Positions 61,111 through 64,000 of a stretch of 64,000 nucleotides of DNA are shown one piece after another. The DNA comes from Rhodococcus sp. 06-462-5. Its GTDB lineage: Bacteria; Actinomycetota; Actinomycetes; Mycobacteriales; Mycobacteriaceae. Location of the stretch: NCBI RefSeq assembly GCF_002258315.1, contig NZ_NOYD01000060.1, positions 1-64,000 on the forward strand, read 5' to 3'. The translations under genes and the position numbers were made by a program. Each line of letters begins with the position of its first letter. Position 1 is the first letter of the stretch. The notes under the pieces were generated by a model. The model saw nothing but the letters and a program-made list of their open reading frames with translations, was not told the DNA's origin and made no database searches.

Positions 61111-61295
61111 ACGAAAGCGGACCCGTGGAACTGCTCAAGTACGCAGACAGGGTGCTCACCGGCACTGGAATCGCCGCCGCCGATATCCGCATCGTCGTCG
61201 CCAGCGCAGCGGCCGACGCCGCCACAATGGCGTTGCGCGCAGGGTGGGAGTGCGCGAGCAACGCCCTGATCCTCGTCGACGGTGACGAGCGATGA
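61107..61295 (+). CDS. Small hypothetical protein
   Basis: A 62-residue ORF whose ATG overlaps the VWA remnant stop and whose stop overlaps the next start, so it is translated as part of the operon. Ala-rich helical composition (ADIRIVVASAAADAATMALRAG). No family recognised. Confidence 0.55.
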   Translation: MNESGPVELLKYADRVLTGTGIAAADIRIVVASAAADAATMALRAGWECASNALILVDGDER

Positions 61296-62488
61296 GCGTG
61301 GAGTGGTTCGACCTCGCGCAACGCCTCTATGCCGCCGAAAAGATGCAACCGGTCCCTCGGCTGGCACATGCCACCTTCAAGCCGTCCAGAGCCGCCGTGG
61401 CCGTGCGTGCGGTCACGCGAGGAACAACGCTGGCCGTGTCCGTCGCTCGAGATGGATGCACCGAAGAGTCCGCGCACGACACCGAGGCTCTGGCCCTGCT
61501 CGCTCGCAACGGGGCAACGACGGTGGGTACGGCTGAACCGGCCATGCTGCTCACCGATGACGCCGCGACGATACCGAGCCTGCTGGCCCTGGCGCGTGCG
61601 CACGCCCACCACCCTGATCCGGACATAGCGGGGGCTGCCGCCATGATCGGATGGTGGGCCGATCGAGCCGACCATCCCGGAACGTCGGCGGTGATCGATC
61701 TGGTTGCTGCGTCGTCCTCGCGTCTGGTCCTCGGCACTGCGCCCGACGCCGAGCGAGCGGCCCGAACATGGCGTTCCTGGCTCGGCATTACCGACGAGAG
61801 CGTCGCAGGCCTGCATGAGTGGGCAGCGTGCATCGCAACGGGACCGCTGTTGCCGCTTCTCGATCCGATACACGACGATGACCGATACTCCTGGGATCGG
61901 ACATTGTCGGCCACGACTGCGGGCCACGACTGGTCACGGCCGGACAACTCAGCTAGTGCGGCCATGGGACTACGGACCCGATGCGATGCCGCCGACCTCA
62001 AAGCCGCTGCGTTGCTGAGTGATCCACTGTGGCGAGTACGTGCGCTGCATACAGGACACGTGGCCCAGGGCATCGCATCGGTGGCGGCACCGCCGACAGG
62101 TTCACGCCGCCGCAACGTTTCGGTGTCGGTGACCTGCGACCGGCTGGACTCAAGGATGCGGGTTGATTCGGCAGTTACGGGATGGGTCGGATCACCGCTC
62201 GATCAACCCTTCGAGCGCTTCTCTGCCGACGTCACGTCCGCACAGGTGGTCAACGGCAAACTGACGCTCGGTATCGGGGTGTTCGGAGCGCACGCACCGA
62301 ACGACGGAGACCAGGTGACCTTGATGCCCCAACCGCCTTCACCGGCGACGATGCGAGCAGGACGGGCGAGGTACTGGAATCTGTACCGCGCTCGCCGTTC
62401 CTGGCTTTCGACCGGACAAGCCCCGAGCGCCGTGCGCCGCGAAGTCCCGCTCGATGTCCTGATAGCGGGTGCAGAGGACGCTCCGTGA
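61292..62488 (+). CDS. Hypothetical protein of the MoxR/VWA operon
   Basis: A 398-residue soluble protein without a family I can name. It has an Ala/Asp-rich helical N-terminal half with Trp-containing helices (AAAMIGWWADRAD, RTWRSWLGIT). The beta-rich C-terminal half has NVSVSVTCDRLDSRMRV and KLTLGIGVFGAH, which might form a beta sandwich. Coupled to the previous ORF. The context suggests it works with the MoxR chaperone module. Confidence 0.6.
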   Translation: MSVEWFDLAQRLYAAEKMQPVPRLAHATFKPSRAAVAVRAVTRGTTLAVSVARDGCTEESAHDTEALALLARNGATTVGTAEPAMLLTDDAATIPSLLALARAHAHHPDPDIAGAAAMIGWWADRADHPGTSAVIDLVAASSSRLVLGTAPDAERAARTWRSWLGITDESVAGLHEWAACIATGPLLPLLDPIHDDDRYSWDRTLSATTAGHDWSRPDNSASAAMGLRTRCDAADLKAAALLSDPLWRVRALHTGHVAQGIASVAAPPTGSRRRNVSVSVTCDRLDSRMRVDSAVTGWVGSPLDQPFERFSADVTSAQVVNGKLTLGIGVFGAHAPNDGDQVTLMPQPPSPATMRAGRARYWNLYRARRSWLSTGQAPSAVRREVPLDVLIAGAEDAP

Positions 62489-62545
62489 TCAGAAGACGAC
62501 CAAAAGTATTCATGAACAACACATTAGAAGAAGAACGGGACAACA

Positions 62546-63841
62546 ATGCGTATCGTCGCACCCGGAGCGGACACCCCGAACCCCGACGCAACACCTTTCA
62601 AGGGAACCGAACCGTCATCGCCCGCCCATTGGCCCGGATCACAGATCATGGCCGACCCGATCACTGCACGCGTGCTGTTCTCTGTGTGGTCCGGAGACCC
62701 CGTTGTCGTCGTCCCGTCACCACCGGGCGCAGGAAAAACTCGACTGGTCGCGTTGCTCGCCGCCGCCTTGGCCCATCGCGCAGACCTACGGGTGGGTATC
62801 GCGGCGCAAACCCGAGAACAAGCCGTGGAAATCGCGCGTCGGCTCGGCGCGCTGACAGATCGAGCAGCGTTGATCTGGAAGGCGAAAGCACCCCTCCCCG
62901 ACAGTGGAAGCACTCCCGTAGTGACAGGACGAAAAGTGCGGTGGTCGAATGAGACTGGCGCAATTCTCATCGGTACCACGGCGCCGTGGCTCTTCTCGGA
63001 CCCGGACCGAATCGGTGCCGATGTGTTGATCGTGGACGAAGCATGGCAATGTACCTACGCCGATCTGGGGGCGCTCGGCGCGATGGCTCGACAGGTCGTC
63101 TGCGTCGGAGACCCCGGACAGATCGATCCGGTGGTCACCGGAGACGTATCGCGGTGGGAGGGCAGCGAGACCGCACCGAACCTGCCTGCCCCCCTCGCTC
63201 TGCAAGCAGCTCACGGCGATTCGGTCGGCGTGGTCCGTCTGCGACACACCTGGCGTCTCGGCGCGAGGACAACGGCCCTCATTCAACCGCTGTTCTACCC
63301 CGGCCTGCCTTTCACTTCCCGTCGCCCACCGGAGCATCTGACCGATTCCAGCGGCCCCGGCCTGCCCGAACTCGCGCATCGGCCAGTGCGGGTCATCGGA
63401 GGCCCAACCGACCCCGTCCTGGCCACACAGTGCGCCCTGCGCGCGCGAGAACTGCTGGACGCCGATGTGACCACACCGGACGGACAGCGGGCCATGACAG
63501 CGGCGGACCTGGCTGTCGTCGTCCCTCATGTCACGCAGGCTGCCGCTGTCCGGGCCTTGCTCTCGGATCACCCCGACGTACTGGTCGGCACCGCAAACTC
63601 TCTGCAAGGCCTCGAACGCGCCGCCGTTGTCGTGTTGCACCCGCTTGCCGGGTACCGGACAGCCGAGCCGTTCAATCTCGACCCCGGCAGAGCGTGCGTG
63701 ATGCTCACCCGCCACCGAGCCCACATGACTGTGGTCATCGATGACGCCACCGCCCACGTCCTCGAACACGCCGAACCATCCCCGGCTCACGCCACCCACA
63801 CCGGCCTGATGGCCGCACTGCACTGCACGCCCGTCGTGTAG
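62546..63841 (+). CDS. Superfamily 1-type helicase/ATPase
   Basis: A 431-residue P-loop protein. Walker A PPGAGKTR near residues 59-66, Walker B VLIVDEAWQ, motif III GDPGQIDPV, and late SF1 motifs VGTANSLQGLE (motif V-like) and VMLTRHRAHM (motif VI). These resemble UvrD/Dna2/Upf1-like helicases. It should unwind or translocate on nucleic acid. No helicase is part of canonical IV-B, so this gene could still serve the CRISPR locus 5 kb away, but it belongs to the MoxR operon by position. Confidence 0.8.
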   Translation: MRIVAPGADTPNPDATPFKGTEPSSPAHWPGSQIMADPITARVLFSVWSGDPVVVVPSPPGAGKTRLVALLAAALAHRADLRVGIAAQTREQAVEIARRLGALTDRAALIWKAKAPLPDSGSTPVVTGRKVRWSNETGAILIGTTAPWLFSDPDRIGADVLIVDEAWQCTYADLGALGAMARQVVCVGDPGQIDPVVTGDVSRWEGSETAPNLPAPLALQAAHGDSVGVVRLRHTWRLGARTTALIQPLFYPGLPFTSRRPPEHLTDSSGPGLPELAHRPVRVIGGPTDPVLATQCALRARELLDADVTTPDGQRAMTAADLAVVVPHVTQAAAVRALLSDHPDVLVGTANSLQGLERAAVVVLHPLAGYRTAEPFNLDPGRACVMLTRHRAHMTVVIDDATAHVLEHAEPSPAHATHTGLMAALHCTPVV

Positions 63842-63868
63842 CGATCCCCAAAAAGAAAGGCACACAAC

Positions 63869-64000
63869 ATGTCCGACACAAGTATCGAGTACAAGGCCGA
63901 GCGGCTATCCGGCATCGAGACGCCGAAAGAACTCCACGCATCGGTCGAGGGACGCGAGCGTCCGCGCATCGGCTACACCCTCGATACCCAAAGCCGGGAC
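63869..64000 (+). CDS. Partial ORF at the window edge
   Basis: ATG 63869 with AAAGAAAGG upstream opens a frame running off the window (44 codons seen): MSDTSIEYKAERLSGIETP and on. The part seen is charged and lacks recognisable motifs. Confidence 0.6.
   Translation, partial: MSDTSIEYKAERLSGIETPKELHASVEGRERPRIGYTLDTQSRD

Noticed and set aside
50641..64000. CRISPR array for the type IV locus
   Set aside because: I looked for regularly spaced 25-40 bp repeats around the csf genes and found none; only isolated hairpins occur. This agrees with type IV-B lacking arrays.

Overview
The window reads as DNA from a high-GC actinomycete, most likely a Rhodococcus/Nocardia-type mycolate producer. The basis is GC-rich codon use, frequent GTG starts, ATGA/GTGA stop-start overlaps, a mycobacterial-type SOS box, WhiB and EspI-like proteins, and a PimB-like mannosyltransferase. 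The mix of a partial biosynthetic cluster, a metal-resistance island, two recombinase modules and a type IV-B CRISPR-Cas locus next to plasmid-type genes suggests a large (perhaps linear) plasmid or another strongly mosaic replicon. No rRNA, tRNA or CRISPR array was seen.

Region 1 (1-9381) is the end of a nonribosomal peptide cluster. It opens exactly at the phosphopantetheine serine of a PCP-thioesterase module and continues with a free-standing carrier protein, an adenylation enzyme, and a condensation protein with a vestigial adenylation tail. Interleaved with these are acyl-CoA genes: crotonyl-CoA carboxylase/reductase, both subunits of a B12 acyl-CoA mutase, a MeaB-type GTPase and an epimerase. 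Together they look like a dedicated supply line for an unusual acyl building block.

Region 2 (9467-12428) holds a plasmid-type hypothetical protein, two tiny ORFs, and an orphan imuA'-like gene under a perfect SOS box. Region 3 (12500-17593) is a copper island: CopZ-like chaperone, CopB-type ATPase with a His-rich N terminus, a DUF305 lipoprotein, a DUF6153-like protein, and two operators of identical geometry. A TetR regulator sits between two MFS exporters (16316-19660).

Region 4 (19739-40901) is bracketed by two divergent copies of the same four-gene tyrosine recombinase module, each made of three coupled recombinases and a small HTH/coiled-coil protein. Between them lie small unknown genes, one gene broken by a 170-bp tandem duplication, a NarL-type two-component system, and two glycosyltransferases. 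Region 5 (41032-50534) has a large unknown protein, an AT-rich transcription unit for a 46-residue hydrophobic peptide, and a LysR-divergent operon encoding a PLP decarboxylase, a gentisate-dioxygenase-like cupin, a DJ-1/PfpI protein and an EamA exporter.

Region 6 (50641-58105) is the most interesting. A MerR gene and a DUF6615 nuclease-like gene are followed by a divergent CysH-like PP-loop gene, a MinD/EspI-like ATPase, and a tightly coupled csf1-cas11-csf2-csf3 operon. This is a type IV-B CRISPR-Cas locus with no Cas6, no DinG and no visible array. Region 7 (58169-64000) carries WhiB, a MoxR AAA+ ATPase, and a metallopeptidase/VWA gene split by an apparent internal deletion. It continues with two unknown genes, an SF1-type helicase and a truncated ORF at the window edge.
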